A stretch of 64,000 nt of DNA from UBA932 sp031548545 (GCA_031548545.1 JAVBQY010000001.1:1-64000), one strand, 5' to 3'; positions 29,001 through 37,440 are shown, counted from the stretch's first letter. Numbers and translations: made by a program. The notes: generated by a model from the letters alone, not told the origin.

Positions 29001-29187
29001 CCTCGGTATGATTCCGTTGGCTGTGGGCAGCGGTGAAGGGTCTGAAATCTGGAAACCCATGGGTATTGCCGTTGTGGGCGGGCTGACCTTCTCGACCTTA
29101 CTGACCTTGCTGGTCATCCCGGCTATTTACTCGGTGTTCGGCAACCGCCAGTTAAAAAAAGAACGTAAAGCGAACCAAATTCAATAA
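26068..29187 (+). CDS. RND multidrug efflux permease (AcrB/HAE1-like)
   Basis: Proton-driven inner-membrane pump of 1039 residues, the typical HAE1 length. It has two repeats of six helices, each with a large periplasmic loop. The first helix bears PVSTILIFIG, and the TM4 region carries SIAIGMVVDDAIVVLENI, with the acidic pair of the proton relay. The second half has the matching GIVVKNGIVIVDF block. The proximal motif of AcrB and the Gly/Pro-rich porter domain segments are recognisable. Substrate unknown. It forms the core of the tetR-led operon and is followed six bases later by the PG0541-type gene. Confidence 0.95.
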   Translation: MKLYETAVRKPVSTILIFIGAIILGLFSLNKLSIDLYPEMDFPALSVMTTYAGASAADIEQNVTKILEDNLNTISNLKKITSKSQDNMSIITLEFEWGSNLDEASNDVRDVLGRMETYLPDNVDKPMIIKFNSSMIPIMYLYATAQESYNGLYKMLDEKVANPINRINGVGAVSISGSPTREVQINVDPQKLEAYNLTVEQIGQIIAQENANIPAGAIDIGTERLSLRIEGEFSESNLIKNIVVSRSGDKIIRMSDIAAVKDTIKTMTVEETINGQRGVRIVIQKQSGANSVEIAQSIRKLLPELRNTLPPDVKLEVLQDTSSHITNSINSLTETVMYAFIFVVLVVLFFLGRWRATFIIVLTIPVSLMSSFVYLLFTGGTINIISLSSLSIAIGMVVDDAIVVLENIVKHLERGARPKDAAIYATNEVWLAVIATTLTVIAVFLPLTMTSGIAGIMFKPLGWIVSITILVSTLAAITLTPMLSAKMLQFKASHTYSGMGIIFKPIDKFLDKMDNGYANILTWAVRHRSLTILSAFLIFIASLGLLSVVPTEMFPTSDNGQISASVELPVGANLKETTDLAHRLEKNFMEQCPEIRVLSISSGADDKAGFAALFGNSGVNAITFTVVMDELHARKKLGQRGMNEVADVMRSEIAKFPEIVKYSVTPGGNQGGGMSSNNLDIKVYGYDFNAAEKVANALADSIRTIKGTRDVRLSREQMRVEMQVDFDREKVARFGLNTVSAAMYVSNRINGLTASKFRENGEEYDIIVRYDEQFRTSVEDVENILLYNNRGQSIRLKEVAKVIERFSPPKIEHENRQRVITVTSTLSGAALGDVAKAAGKKIKELEIPDGISVAIAGSVEDQQEAFADLLTLLGLIVLLVYIVMATQFESFRMPFIIMLSVPFAFTGVFLALWMTGTPLGMIALIGAIMLVGIVVKNGIVIVDFTNLQRERGLSINQAVITAGKSRLRPVLMTTLTTILGMIPLAVGSGEGSEIWKPMGIAVVGGLTFSTLLTLLVIPAIYSVFGNRQLKKERKANQIQ

Positions 29188-29193
29188 TTCGTC

Positions 29194-29487
29194 ATGAAAG
29201 CAATATTTATAACCTACGGACAAACATTAACAGAGCCCATCCAGGACATCCTGGACAGCGAAAGCATCCGCGGATTCACCCGCTGGGACGAAACCTTCGG
29301 CCGCGGCAGCAATAAAGGCGAGCCCCACTACGGCACCCATGCCTGGCCCACCAAGAACGCCTGCATCCTCTCTATCGTAAGCGACGAAGAGGCTGAGCGA
29401 CTGATGCCGCGCCTGCGCCAACTCAACGAAAAGGCCGAGGCCCAGGGCCTGAGCGCCTTCGTCTGGAACGTAGAAGGGCAGCTATAG
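29194..29487 (+). CDS. PG0541-family transporter-associated protein
   Basis: A 97-residue soluble protein without signal peptide or membrane segment. It matches the small PG0541-type proteins found directly after RND pump genes in Bacteroidales. The predicted strand-helix pattern and length suggest a PII-like ferredoxin fold, but no nucleotide-binding motif is evident. Motifs include TRWDETFGRG and GTHAWPTKNA. It is the last gene of the efflux operon and is followed after five bases by an intrinsic terminator. Biochemical role unknown. Confidence 0.82.
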   Translation: MKAIFITYGQTLTEPIQDILDSESIRGFTRWDETFGRGSNKGEPHYGTHAWPTKNACILSIVSDEEAERLMPRLRQLNEKAEAQGLSAFVWNVEGQL

Positions 29488-29492
29488 ACGGC

Positions 29493-29528
29493 AAGGGGGG
29501 AGTTTTTAACAATTCCCCCCTTGTTTTT
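29493..29528 (+). terminator. Terminator of the efflux operon
   Basis: An 8-bp stem AAGGGGGG (29493-29500) with CCCCCCTT (29515-29522) and a 14-nt loop, followed by GTTTTT. It lies six bases after the PG0541-type gene. The end of the stem coincides with the -33 element of the rpsO promoter. Confidence 0.82.
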
Positions 29529-29550
29529 CCGAAAAATAAACGTACCTTTG
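29521..29550 (+). promoter_or_regulatory. rpsO promoter
   Basis: TTG at 29521-29523 and TACCTTTG at 29543-29550 are 19 bases apart, the classical Bacteroidota spacing. The predicted leader of about 50 nt reaches the rpsO ATG at 29607. The -33 triplet is part of the preceding terminator. Confidence 0.75.
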
Positions 29551-29606
29551 TAGCCCCAATAATGGGACAAAAATTAATTATTAACTAAAAATCAATTGCT
29601 TAACTT

Positions 29607-29882
29607 ATGGCAACTTATTTAAACGCTGACAAAAAGCAAGAGATTTTCGGACAGTACGGGAAGTCTAATACCGACACCGGCTCTCCCGAGAGTCAGGTCG
29701 CTCTATTTTCCTACCGTATCGCTCACCTTACCAATCACCTCAAAGGCAACAAGAAGGACTACAACACCCAACGCGCCTTGTTGAAATTGGTAGGTAAACG
29801 CCGTCGCCTTCTTGATTACCTGAAGGCCACCGACATTGAGCGTTACAGGGAAATAGTAAAGGCACTCAACCTTCGAAAATAA
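29607..29882 (+). CDS. rpsO: 30S ribosomal protein S15
   Basis: Primary 16S rRNA-binding protein of the small-subunit platform. The 91-residue protein shows the S15 signature: GSPESQVALFSYRIAHLTNHLK followed by KDYNTQRALLKLVGKRRRLLDYL; typical S15 is 88-89 residues. It has its own well-formed promoter and a strong terminator 18 bases after the stop, and precedes pnp, the same order as in E. coli. In E. coli S15 represses its own translation through the leader; I could not identify such a structure here. Confidence 0.97.
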   Translation: MATYLNADKKQEIFGQYGKSNTDTGSPESQVALFSYRIAHLTNHLKGNKKDYNTQRALLKLVGKRRRLLDYLKATDIERYREIVKALNLRK

Positions 29883-29895
29883 GAAGCTCAAAACA

Positions 29896-29926
29896 AAAAA
29901 GGCAATTGTGCGCAATTGCCTTTTTT
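29896..29926 (+). terminator. rpsO terminator
   Basis: A perfect 8-bp stem GGCAATTG (29901-29908) with CAATTGCC (29913-29920), loop TGCG, preceded by six A and followed by six T, so it could act on either strand. pnp begins 37 bases further on with no recognised promoter, so some read-through into pnp is likely. Confidence 0.88.
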
Positions 29927-29963
29927 GCTTTTATAAAACGACATTTAACGAGAAAAAAATAAT

Positions 29964-32315
29964 ATGAACATTGTGAACAAAACCATCTTATTGGAAGATG
30001 GAAGAACCATTGAGATTGAAACCGGGAAACTGGCGAAACAAGCCGACGGCTCAGTGGTGGTAAAAATGGGTAAGACCATGCTATTGGCTACCGTAACCTG
30101 CGCCAAAGAAGCAAAAGAAGATGTAGACTTTATGCCCCTGCAGGTGGAGTATAAAGAGAAATTCGCCTCCGCAGGCCGTTATCCCGGCGGATTTATGAAA
30201 CGCGAAGGCCGTCCCAGCGATTACGAGATCCTGGTATCCCGCCTGATAGACCGCGCATTGCGCCCCCTCTTCCCCGAAGATTTCCACGCAGAAGTATTTG
30301 TGACCGTAACCCTGATCTCTGCTGAAAAAGATATTATGCCCGATGCACTGGCCGGACTGGCCGCTTCCGCCGCTTTGGCAGTGAGCGACATTCCGTTCAA
30401 CGGTCCCATTTCGGAAGTCCGCGTAGCCCGTATCAACGGCCAATTCAAGATCAACCCCACTTTCAAGGAACTGGAAGCTGCCGACCTGGATATCATGGTA
30501 GGCGCCACCTATGAAAACATTATGATGGTGGAAGGCGAAATGAAGGAAGTGCAAGAGAATGATATGCTCGAAGCCATCAAATTTGCACATACCGAAATCA
30601 AAAAGCACTGCCAAATCCAACAGGAACTGACGCAGGAAACCGGTAAAACCGTGAAACGCACCTACTGTCATGAAAGCAATGACGAAGAGCTGCGCGCCGC
30701 CATTCACCAGTTCTGCTACGATAAATGCTATGCCATTGCCAAATCCGGACAAGGCAAGCACGAGCGCACCGACGCTTTTGACGCGCTGAAAGAAGAGTTC
30801 ATGCAAAGTCTCCCGGAAGAAGCCCGCGCCGAAAAGAAAAGCCTCGTGAACCGTTACTATCACGCCGTGGAAAAAGAAGCCATGCGTAATATGATCCTCA
30901 ATGAAGGCATCCGCCTCGACGGCCGCAATACCCGCCAGATCCGCCCGATCTGGTGCGAAATTGACTACCTGCCCGCCGCACACGGCTCCGCTGTGTTCAC
31001 CCGCGGCGAGACCCAGTCGCTGACCACCGTTACCCTCGGCACCAAGCTCGATGAGAAACCGGTAGATGACGTATTGACCCAGGCCTCACAACAATTCGTA
31101 CTGCACTATAACTTCCCGCCCTTCTCCACCGGTGAAGCGCGCCCGGCACGCAGCACCAGCCGCCGCGAAATCGGCCATGGCAACCTGGCTTACCGCGCCC
31201 TCAAATCGGTAGTTCCCATCGGCGAAAACAATCCTTATGCCGTACGTGTGGTATCCGATATTCTGGAATCCAACGGTTCCTCTTCCATGGCTACCGTTTG
31301 CGCCGGCACCCTGGCACTGATGGACTGCGGTTTACCTATTACCAAACCCGTATCAGGGATTGCCATGGGCCTGATTACCGACAGCAAAACACAGAAATAT
31401 GCCGTACTGAGCGACATCCTCGGTGATGAGGACCACCTCGGTGACATGGACTTCAAAGTAACCGGTACGGTAGATGGTATTACAGCTACCCAGATGGATA
31501 TCAAGGTAGACGGACTGCCCTACGAAGTACTGGCCCAGGCGCTGGAACAAGCCCGTCAGGGACGCCTTCACATCATGGGTGAAATGATGAAAACCATCAG
31601 CGAACCGCGCGCCGAATTCAAATCGCACGTACCGCGTATCGAACAGATCGTAATTGACCAGGAATTCATCGGCGCCGTAATCGGTACGGGTGGAAAAGTG
31701 ATACAGGAAATCCAGAAAACAACCGGTACCACGGTAACCATTACCGAAGAAAACAACAAGGGACTGGTATCCGTATTCGGTGAAAGCAAGGAATCCATCA
31801 CCAAGGCCCTGGAATGGATCAAAGGCATTGCCTCCAACCCTGAAGTAGGACTGACGTACACCGGCCCCGTGAAATCCATCCTTGATTTCGGAGCCTTTAT
31901 AGAAATTCTCCCCGGTAAAGAAGGCCTGTTGCATATCTCAGAAATGACCTGGGGCCGCCTGGAAAAGGTGTCCGATATGCTGAATACCGGTGATATCGTT
32001 ACCGTGAAACTGCTCGAAGTAGACGAAAAGAGCGGCAAACTGCGCCTCTCTTTGCGCGCCCTCCAAGAAAAACCGGAAGGTTATATAGAACCGGAAATCC
32101 GCCCCCGCGGACCGCGCCGCGATGACCGTCGGGACGACCGCCGCCGTGACGACCGCAGGGATGGCCGCCGTGACGACCGTCGCGGAGATCGCCGCGATGA
32201 CCGTAGAGATGACCGCCGCCGCGACGACCGCGGAGAACGCCGGGACCATCACGAGCACCGCGAACACCGCCACGAAGGTGGTGAAGACTTCCGCGGAGGA
32301 GTAAGCGAACAATAA
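29964..32315 (+). CDS. pnp: Polynucleotide phosphorylase
   Basis: Phosphorolytic 3'-to-5' exoribonuclease of mRNA decay. The 783-residue protein has two RNase PH domains, the second with the GEARPARSTSRREIGHGNLA block and the SDILESNGSSSMATVCAG motif. KH (with GAVIGTGGKVIQEIQ, about 570) and S1 (with LDFGAFIEILPGKEGLLHIS) domains follow. After S1, about 70 residues form a low-complexity tail of DDRR and DRRD units rich in Arg and Asp, ending in a His/Glu-rich segment. Such tails occur in some Bacteroidota RNA enzymes and may aid RNA or partner binding. A terminator follows nine bases after the stop. Confidence 0.97.
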   Translation: MNIVNKTILLEDGRTIEIETGKLAKQADGSVVVKMGKTMLLATVTCAKEAKEDVDFMPLQVEYKEKFASAGRYPGGFMKREGRPSDYEILVSRLIDRALRPLFPEDFHAEVFVTVTLISAEKDIMPDALAGLAASAALAVSDIPFNGPISEVRVARINGQFKINPTFKELEAADLDIMVGATYENIMMVEGEMKEVQENDMLEAIKFAHTEIKKHCQIQQELTQETGKTVKRTYCHESNDEELRAAIHQFCYDKCYAIAKSGQGKHERTDAFDALKEEFMQSLPEEARAEKKSLVNRYYHAVEKEAMRNMILNEGIRLDGRNTRQIRPIWCEIDYLPAAHGSAVFTRGETQSLTTVTLGTKLDEKPVDDVLTQASQQFVLHYNFPPFSTGEARPARSTSRREIGHGNLAYRALKSVVPIGENNPYAVRVVSDILESNGSSSMATVCAGTLALMDCGLPITKPVSGIAMGLITDSKTQKYAVLSDILGDEDHLGDMDFKVTGTVDGITATQMDIKVDGLPYEVLAQALEQARQGRLHIMGEMMKTISEPRAEFKSHVPRIEQIVIDQEFIGAVIGTGGKVIQEIQKTTGTTVTITEENNKGLVSVFGESKESITKALEWIKGIASNPEVGLTYTGPVKSILDFGAFIEILPGKEGLLHISEMTWGRLEKVSDMLNTGDIVTVKLLEVDEKSGKLRLSLRALQEKPEGYIEPEIRPRGPRRDDRRDDRRRDDRRDGRRDDRRGDRRDDRRDDRRRDDRGERRDHHEHREHRHEGGEDFRGGVSEQ

Positions 32316-32323
32316 TATAAAGA

Positions 32324-32347
32324 AACCGGCTAACGCCGGTTTTTTTT
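32324..32347 (+). terminator. pnp terminator
   Basis: A 7-bp stem AACCGGC (32324-32330) with GCCGGTT (32335-32341), loop TAAC, followed by a run of T. It starts nine bases after the pnp stop. Confidence 0.87.
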
Positions 32348-32383
32348 ATTGGTAAAAGGTAGAAAGGGAAAAAAGGTTTTTGC

Positions 32384-32391
32384 TACCTTTG
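32384..32391 (+). promoter_or_regulatory. -7 box of the superoxide reductase gene
   Basis: TACCTTTG fits TAnnTTTG, 37 bases before the ATG at 32429. No TTG at the usual distance. Confidence 0.5.
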
Positions 32392-32428
32392 TATCCTGTA
32401 CCTTTTCACCCTTAAATATCCTAATGCC

Positions 32429-32809
32429 ATGCCTCGTTTATTCACTTACTCCGATTTTGCCGAAGGCAGCGAAGTTGTCCGCACTTATGCCGACAAACAC
32501 ACGCCCGTAGTACTTTGCAACACCCAGGCCCGCCGCGACGAAATGCTCCCGGTTAAAGTCCGTATAGGCCTGCAGGCCAAGCACCCCAACACAAGCGTAC
32601 ATCACTTTGTGTATGTACAGCTATGGGATTTAGAGACCCTGGTCGGCCAGGCCGAGCTGGACACCGCCCGGCTGGGCGAGACCCCTCTTCAGATAGAGGT
32701 GGACTTTGAGGTGCAACCGGCCGTAAGCATGCGACTTACCGCCCTTGCTTACTGCAACAAACACGGATTGTGGCGCAGCGAAGAAGTTTTTGTAAAAGTC
32801 ACGGACTAA
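32429..32809 (+). CDS. Superoxide reductase (neelaredoxin type)
   Basis: Reduces superoxide to hydrogen peroxide at a mononuclear iron site, a defence used by anaerobes. The 126-residue protein has the expected iron ligands: His24 after Lys23 (DKH), His52 in HPNT, His58 (with His59) in SVHH, and Cys109 and His112 in the CNKHGLW motif. Lys23 matches the lysine near the open coordination site. It lacks the N-terminal desulforedoxin domain with four cysteines, so it is a one-iron protein. It stands alone between the pnp terminator and the M23 promoter. It was identified from these motifs, and overall similarity to described members looks modest. Confidence 0.82.
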   Translation: MPRLFTYSDFAEGSEVVRTYADKHTPVVLCNTQARRDEMLPVKVRIGLQAKHPNTSVHHFVYVQLWDLETLVGQAELDTARLGETPLQIEVDFEVQPAVSMRLTALAYCNKHGLWRSEEVFVKVTD

Positions 32810-32850
32810 AATACCCCCGGCTAAATTAGTCTCTACTCAATACTTTTTCG

Positions 32851-32858
32851 TACTTTTG
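32851..32858 (+). promoter_or_regulatory. -7 box of the M23 peptidase operon
   Basis: TACTTTTG fits TAnnTTTG and lies 16 bases before the ATG at 32875, giving a leader of about ten nt and excluding a TTG start at 32863. Confidence 0.5.
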
Positions 32859-32874
32859 TTTTTTGATAAATCTT

Positions 32875-33756
32875 ATGTCCAAAAAAGACCGCATACATAA
32901 CGACCAGACCAGAAAGACCGGCAGACTGAAACACAAATACCGTTTTTCAGTCTATAACGACTCGTCTTACAAACAAATCTGGCATATCCGCTTATCCGGC
33001 TTTGAGGCCCTGATCCTCGGCGGCTCCACCATCATTGCCATCATCGCCCTTGTGACGGTGACCATCGCCTTTACGCCGCTCCGCGAACTGATTCCCGGCT
33101 ACCCGGATGACAAGACCCGCCGTGATATCGTGCAAAACGCCCTGCGGGCGGACTCCCTCGAAATGATGATGTACCGCTGGGAACTGCAGTTGGACAACCT
33201 GAACCGTATCATTTCCGGAGAAGATCCCATGCCTGTCGAACACCTCAGCGACTCCATCGTATTCAGCAAAGCGGTAATCAGCCATCGCTCGAAAGAAGAC
33301 TCCCTGCTCCGCCTGGATGTGGAGCGGCAGTTACAGGAAAGCGCTGCCGACCCGAAAAAGAAAAAAGACCGGCAGATCGCCTTGCAGGGGCTGAATTTTT
33401 TCACCCCGGTGAAAGGCGTTACCACAGACCATTTCGACATTAAGAACGGACATACCGCCATAGATATTGCCGCTACGGCCAACACCCCCATCCTCTCCAC
33501 ACTTGACGGCACAGTGGTCCTTGCGGTCTGGACCAAGGAAACCGGCAACACCATACAGATCCAACACCGCAACAACCTTATATCAGTTTACAAGCACTGC
33601 GCCAAACTGCTCAAAAAGCAAGGAGACAGTGTAAAAGCCGGCGAGGTCATCGCCCTGGTAGGGAATACCGGCCGGCTATCAACCGGCTACCACCTCCATT
33701 TTGAACTATGGTATGCCGGAACACCTGTAGACCCGGAACAATACATCAGCTTTTAA
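32875..33756 (+). CDS. M23 family (LytM-like) metallopeptidase
   Basis: A 293-residue envelope protein with a short basic cytoplasmic start, one transmembrane helix (about 40-65), a periplasmic stalk with likely coiled coil, and a C-terminal M23 domain (about 170-290). The zinc ligands appear intact: His and Asp in GHTAIDIA, and HLH in GYHLHFELW, so it may cleave peptidoglycan cross-bridges; many relatives in Bacteroidota are degenerate activators. The ATG at 32875 is preferred to a TTG four codons earlier. dxr follows after six bases, then rseP. Confidence 0.88.
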   Translation: MSKKDRIHNDQTRKTGRLKHKYRFSVYNDSSYKQIWHIRLSGFEALILGGSTIIAIIALVTVTIAFTPLRELIPGYPDDKTRRDIVQNALRADSLEMMMYRWELQLDNLNRIISGEDPMPVEHLSDSIVFSKAVISHRSKEDSLLRLDVERQLQESAADPKKKKDRQIALQGLNFFTPVKGVTTDHFDIKNGHTAIDIAATANTPILSTLDGTVVLAVWTKETGNTIQIQHRNNLISVYKHCAKLLKKQGDSVKAGEVIALVGNTGRLSTGYHLHFELWYAGTPVDPEQYISF

Positions 33757-33762
33757 TCCCGC

Positions 33763-34914
33763 ATGACGCCCAGAAAACGCATAAGCATACTCGGATCGAC
33801 CGGTTCTATCGGCACGCAGACCCTGGATATTATCCGGCTGCATAGTGACTTATTTGAAGCAGAAGTACTCACCGGCAACGGCAATGCAGACCTGCTGATT
33901 CAACAGGCGGTTGAATTTCAGCCCAACGCGGTGGTCATCGCAGACGAACGCCTGTACGGAAAAGTACGGGATGCACTGGCGGACTATCCCATCAAGGTCT
34001 ATGCCGGACAACAGGCGCTCAGCGAAGTCGCAGCCTGGGATACGGCGGATATCGTAGTATCTTCGCTTGTCGGTTTTGCCGGCCTGGCGCCTACGCTCGC
34101 CGCACTCAATGCCGGCAAGGCCGTGGCCCTGGCCAACAAAGAAACACTGGTAGCCGGGGGGCATATTGTACTGCAGGCCGCCATGAAAAACCACGCCCCT
34201 ATCATCCCCATAGACTCCGAGCACTCCGCCATCTTCCAATGCCTGGCCGGGGAGCGCAGTGACATTGAAAAAATATACCTGACCGCCTCCGGCGGCCCTT
34301 TCCTGCGTACGCCCGCCGCCGAACTGGAACAGGTAAGCAAGGCTCAGGCCCTCAAGCATCCGAACTGGAGCATGGGCGCCAAGGTAACCATTGATTCGGC
34401 CGGGATGATGAACAAAGGGCTCGAAGTGATTGAGGCCCGATGGCTGTTCGGCCTGCCGCCGGAAAAAATAGATGTAGTCGTACATCCCCAATCCATCGTA
34501 CACTCCATGGTACAATTTGCCGACGGCGCCCTCAAAGCGCAGTTGGGCCTGCCGGATATGAAAGTGCCCATACAATACGCCCTGAGTTTTCCGGACCGGC
34601 TGCACCTGCCTGAGCAACGTATCAACTTCGGCCTTAGCCAGTGCTGGGATTTCCTTCCGCCCGATACGCAGAAATTCCCCTGTCTGTCCCTGGCCTATGA
34701 GGCCCTGCGCCGCGGCGGAAACATTGCCTGCGCCATGAACGCCGCCAACGAGGTGGCCGTAGAAGCCTTCCTCGGGGACCGGATCAAGTTCACCGGCATC
34801 CCGAAGATCATAGAGAAAACCATGCAACAAATCCTATTCATAGCCGAACCTGATTTCAACAACCTGCAACAAACCGATACGGAAGCCCGTATCATAGCCA
34901 AAAACAATATCTAA
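33763..34914 (+). CDS. dxr: 1-deoxy-D-xylulose 5-phosphate reductoisomerase
   Basis: NADPH-dependent second step of the non-mevalonate isoprenoid pathway and the fosmidomycin target. The 383-residue protein begins with the NADPH-binding ILGSTGSIGTQTLD, and carries ALANKETLV, the metal-binding IPIDSEHSAIFQCL block and KVTIDSAGMMNKGLE, all characteristic of Dxr. The dxr-rseP pair (spacing four bases) is also common in other bacteria. It supplies isoprenoid precursors, including undecaprenyl phosphate for the wall pathway encoded upstream. Confidence 0.97.
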   Translation: MTPRKRISILGSTGSIGTQTLDIIRLHSDLFEAEVLTGNGNADLLIQQAVEFQPNAVVIADERLYGKVRDALADYPIKVYAGQQALSEVAAWDTADIVVSSLVGFAGLAPTLAALNAGKAVALANKETLVAGGHIVLQAAMKNHAPIIPIDSEHSAIFQCLAGERSDIEKIYLTASGGPFLRTPAAELEQVSKAQALKHPNWSMGAKVTIDSAGMMNKGLEVIEARWLFGLPPEKIDVVVHPQSIVHSMVQFADGALKAQLGLPDMKVPIQYALSFPDRLHLPEQRINFGLSQCWDFLPPDTQKFPCLSLAYEALRRGGNIACAMNAANEVAVEAFLGDRIKFTGIPKIIEKTMQQILFIAEPDFNNLQQTDTEARIIAKNNI

Positions 34915-34918
34915 TTTT

Positions 34919-36298
34919 ATGGAAATAACACTGAAAGTCATACAACTGCTGCTGTCCCTCTCTATCCTGGTATTCGTACATGAGTTGGGCCACTTTATGT
35001 GGGCCCGCCGGTTTAACATCAGGGTAGACAAGTTCTATCTCTTCTTCAACCCCTCGTTTTCCTTGCTAAGGGCTAAACGTTTCAACGGGAAATGGCATTT
35101 CTCTTTCCTCTCGTCGGCCGTGCCAGAAGCCTGGAACGCGCATCCCGAAAAGACGGAATGGGGTATCGGCTGGTTACCGCTGGGCGGCTACTGCAAAATT
35201 GCCGGCATGATTGACGAGTCCATGGACAAGGAACAAATGAAACAGGAACCCAAGGCATGGGAATACCGCACCAAACCCGCCGGACAACGGTTCTGGGTGC
35301 TGGTAGGCGGCGTACTCAACAACCTGCTGCTGGCCGTCCTGATTTACGCGGGGGTGCTCTACACCTGGGGTGACAGTTACCTGGCCGCCAAAGATGCCAA
35401 ATACGGTGTACAGTGTAATGAATTGGCCCTGGAACTCGGCTTCCGCAACGGCGATATTGTGTTGGCTTTCGATGACAAGCCCGTAGAACGTTTCACCGAA
35501 CTACAGGTCAACATGCTGCGCCAGCAAGCCCATACCGCCACGGTGCTCCGCGGCAAGGATACGCTCACCTTGGACATTGACCAGCAATACCTGCCCGCCA
35601 TGCTCCAGCCCGGCATGTTCGAATTACGCATACCTTATATTGTAGGGACGCTCCCCGACAGTTCACATAACAGCGGGGCCGGGCTCCTGAAGGGAGACCG
35701 GATTGTAGCCGTCAATGACAGCAATATGGTCGCCATACAAGATATAGTAGCGTTCCTCAAACAATTCAAGGGCGAAACGGTAACAACCGACATACAGCGC
35801 GGCGACAGCATCTTCCATCTGGTATTAAAGGTTAACAACGAAGGTAAATTCGGCATACATCCGGAAAACCCAAGCGAAGAATTTAAGGAAACCAGCCACA
35901 GCTACACCCTACTCGGCGCCCTCCCCGCCGGCGCTGTAAAAGGCTACAATACAATTTCCAACTACCTTGATGAACTGAAACTGATTTTTACGCCCAAGAC
36001 CGAAGCCTACAAGTCCGTGGGCAGCTTTATCACCATCGGCAAGATATTCCCCGCCAGTTGGGACTGGCTCGCATTCTGGAGCATTACCGCCTTCCTTTCC
36101 ATCATGCTGGCCGTACTGAACATTCTCCCCATACCCGGTCTTGACGGCGGACACACGCTCTTCGTACTCTACGAACTGATCACCCGGCGCAAACCCAGTG
36201 AGAAAGTCATGGAATACGCCCAGATGGCCGGCTTTATCTTCCTGATCGGTTTAATGATCCTGGCTTTCGGCAACGATATTTACAGACTATTCAACTAA
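34919..36298 (+). CDS. rseP: RIP metalloprotease RseP
   Basis: Site-2 intramembrane zinc protease that cleaves membrane-anchored anti-sigma factors and signal-peptide remnants. The 459-residue protein has the HELGHF motif at 21-26 in the first helix, two PDZ-like regions in the middle (about 120-330) and the second active-site block NILPIPGLDGGH in the C-terminal helices. It is four bases downstream of dxr. Its substrate is not apparent here: no anti-sigma/ECF pair is visible in the window. Confidence 0.95.
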   Translation: MEITLKVIQLLLSLSILVFVHELGHFMWARRFNIRVDKFYLFFNPSFSLLRAKRFNGKWHFSFLSSAVPEAWNAHPEKTEWGIGWLPLGGYCKIAGMIDESMDKEQMKQEPKAWEYRTKPAGQRFWVLVGGVLNNLLLAVLIYAGVLYTWGDSYLAAKDAKYGVQCNELALELGFRNGDIVLAFDDKPVERFTELQVNMLRQQAHTATVLRGKDTLTLDIDQQYLPAMLQPGMFELRIPYIVGTLPDSSHNSGAGLLKGDRIVAVNDSNMVAIQDIVAFLKQFKGETVTTDIQRGDSIFHLVLKVNNEGKFGIHPENPSEEFKETSHSYTLLGALPAGAVKGYNTISNYLDELKLIFTPKTEAYKSVGSFITIGKIFPASWDWLAFWSITAFLSIMLAVLNILPIPGLDGGHTLFVLYELITRRKPSEKVMEYAQMAGFIFLIGLMILAFGNDIYRLFN

Positions 36299-36357
36299 TT
36301 TACGCCACTCCGGCCATAAAGGCAATTTAGTTCGTGAACAAATAAAATGTACGTCCT

Positions 36358-37365
36358 ATGAAAAAACACCTGTATGCCTCACTCCTGTTCCTTCTCTGCC
36401 TGACGACAGCATGTCAGGACGGGCCGCAACTCAAATCCAATGCCGGCGGAAAGGCCGGCGAGGTGGTCGTTGTTTTCGACCAGCCATTGTGGGATAGCAC
36501 ATTCAGCAAACAAATCAAACAGATACTGGCTGCAGATTATCCCCTGCTCCCCCAGCGCGAACCCCTGTTTAACGTGATCACCATTCCGTCCACCTCCTTT
36601 TCAAATGTGTTCAAACTGCACCGTAACCTTGTTTTCGTGCAACTGACCCCCGACAGCATCCCGGACAGGATTATCGTCAAACACGATGTCTGGGCACAAC
36701 CCCAGACCATAGTACGGATCAACGGCACCAACAGCAGCGAAATCCTCCGGCTGGCAGACCAGGAACAGGAACGCCTGCTGAACATCCTGGAAAATGCGGA
36801 ACATGACCGGGTGATCAACAATTCAAAGAAATATGAGGCACGCTACATCAGGGATACGCTCAACCGGATTTTCGGCGGATCGCCTTACTTCCCCGACGGC
36901 TGCCACATCCTCAAAAAACGTGAAGACTTTGTCTGGATCAACTACCCGACAAGTGCAAAGCTCATCCAGAATATCTTTGTATACAAATACCCCTATAAAG
37001 ACAGCACCTCCTTCCGGCTCCACAGCCTTATCACCGCACGGAACGAAATGTTAAAGCGTGAGGTGCCCGGACAGTTCGACAGCACCTACATGACCACCGC
37101 CACGGCAGAACCGCCCGTTTCACGCAGCCTGCTGTATAACAACATCCACTTCGTGGAAGTACGCGGTTTGTGGGACATAGAAGGCGACTATATGGGCGGG
37201 CCTTTCATCAGCCACTCTTTCCTTGACCAATCCGGCAAAAATATTATCTGCCTGGAGGCCTTCGTATACAACCCCCGTTCAGACAAACGGGAGCTCCTGC
37301 GCCTGTTGGAAGGTATTTTATACTCGTTTCAATGGACTGATAATCAGAAGCCAAAAAACAACTAA
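36358..37365 (+). CDS. DUF4837 family lipoprotein
   Basis: A 335-residue exported protein with a lipoprotein signal (LTTACQ, Cys near residue 19). The mature part opens with GGKAGEVVVVFD and resembles DUF4837, a family restricted to Bacteroidota whose function is unknown. It lies 59 bases downstream of rseP, with no recognisable promoter between them, so it may belong to the M23-dxr-rseP transcript. No catalytic motif is evident. The sequence after it (37370-37400) is AT-rich with TAATTC repeats, then the cytochrome b promoter. Confidence 0.83.
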   Translation: MKKHLYASLLFLLCLTTACQDGPQLKSNAGGKAGEVVVVFDQPLWDSTFSKQIKQILAADYPLLPQREPLFNVITIPSTSFSNVFKLHRNLVFVQLTPDSIPDRIIVKHDVWAQPQTIVRINGTNSSEILRLADQEQERLLNILENAEHDRVINNSKKYEARYIRDTLNRIFGGSPYFPDGCHILKKREDFVWINYPTSAKLIQNIFVYKYPYKDSTSFRLHSLITARNEMLKREVPGQFDSTYMTTATAEPPVSRSLLYNNIHFVEVRGLWDIEGDYMGGPFISHSFLDQSGKNIICLEAFVYNPRSDKRELLRLLEGILYSFQWTDNQKPKNN

Positions 37366-37408
37366 AGGAAATTCATACTTCTTAATTCGTAATTCATAAT
37401 TATTTTCG

Positions 37409-37416
37409 TACTTTTG
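37409..37416 (+). promoter_or_regulatory. -7 box of the cytochrome b gene
   Basis: TACTTTTG fits TAnnTTTG, 24 bases before the ATG at 37441. Confidence 0.5.
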
Positions 37417-37440
37417 CGTACCAAATTTTAAATCTGTGTT

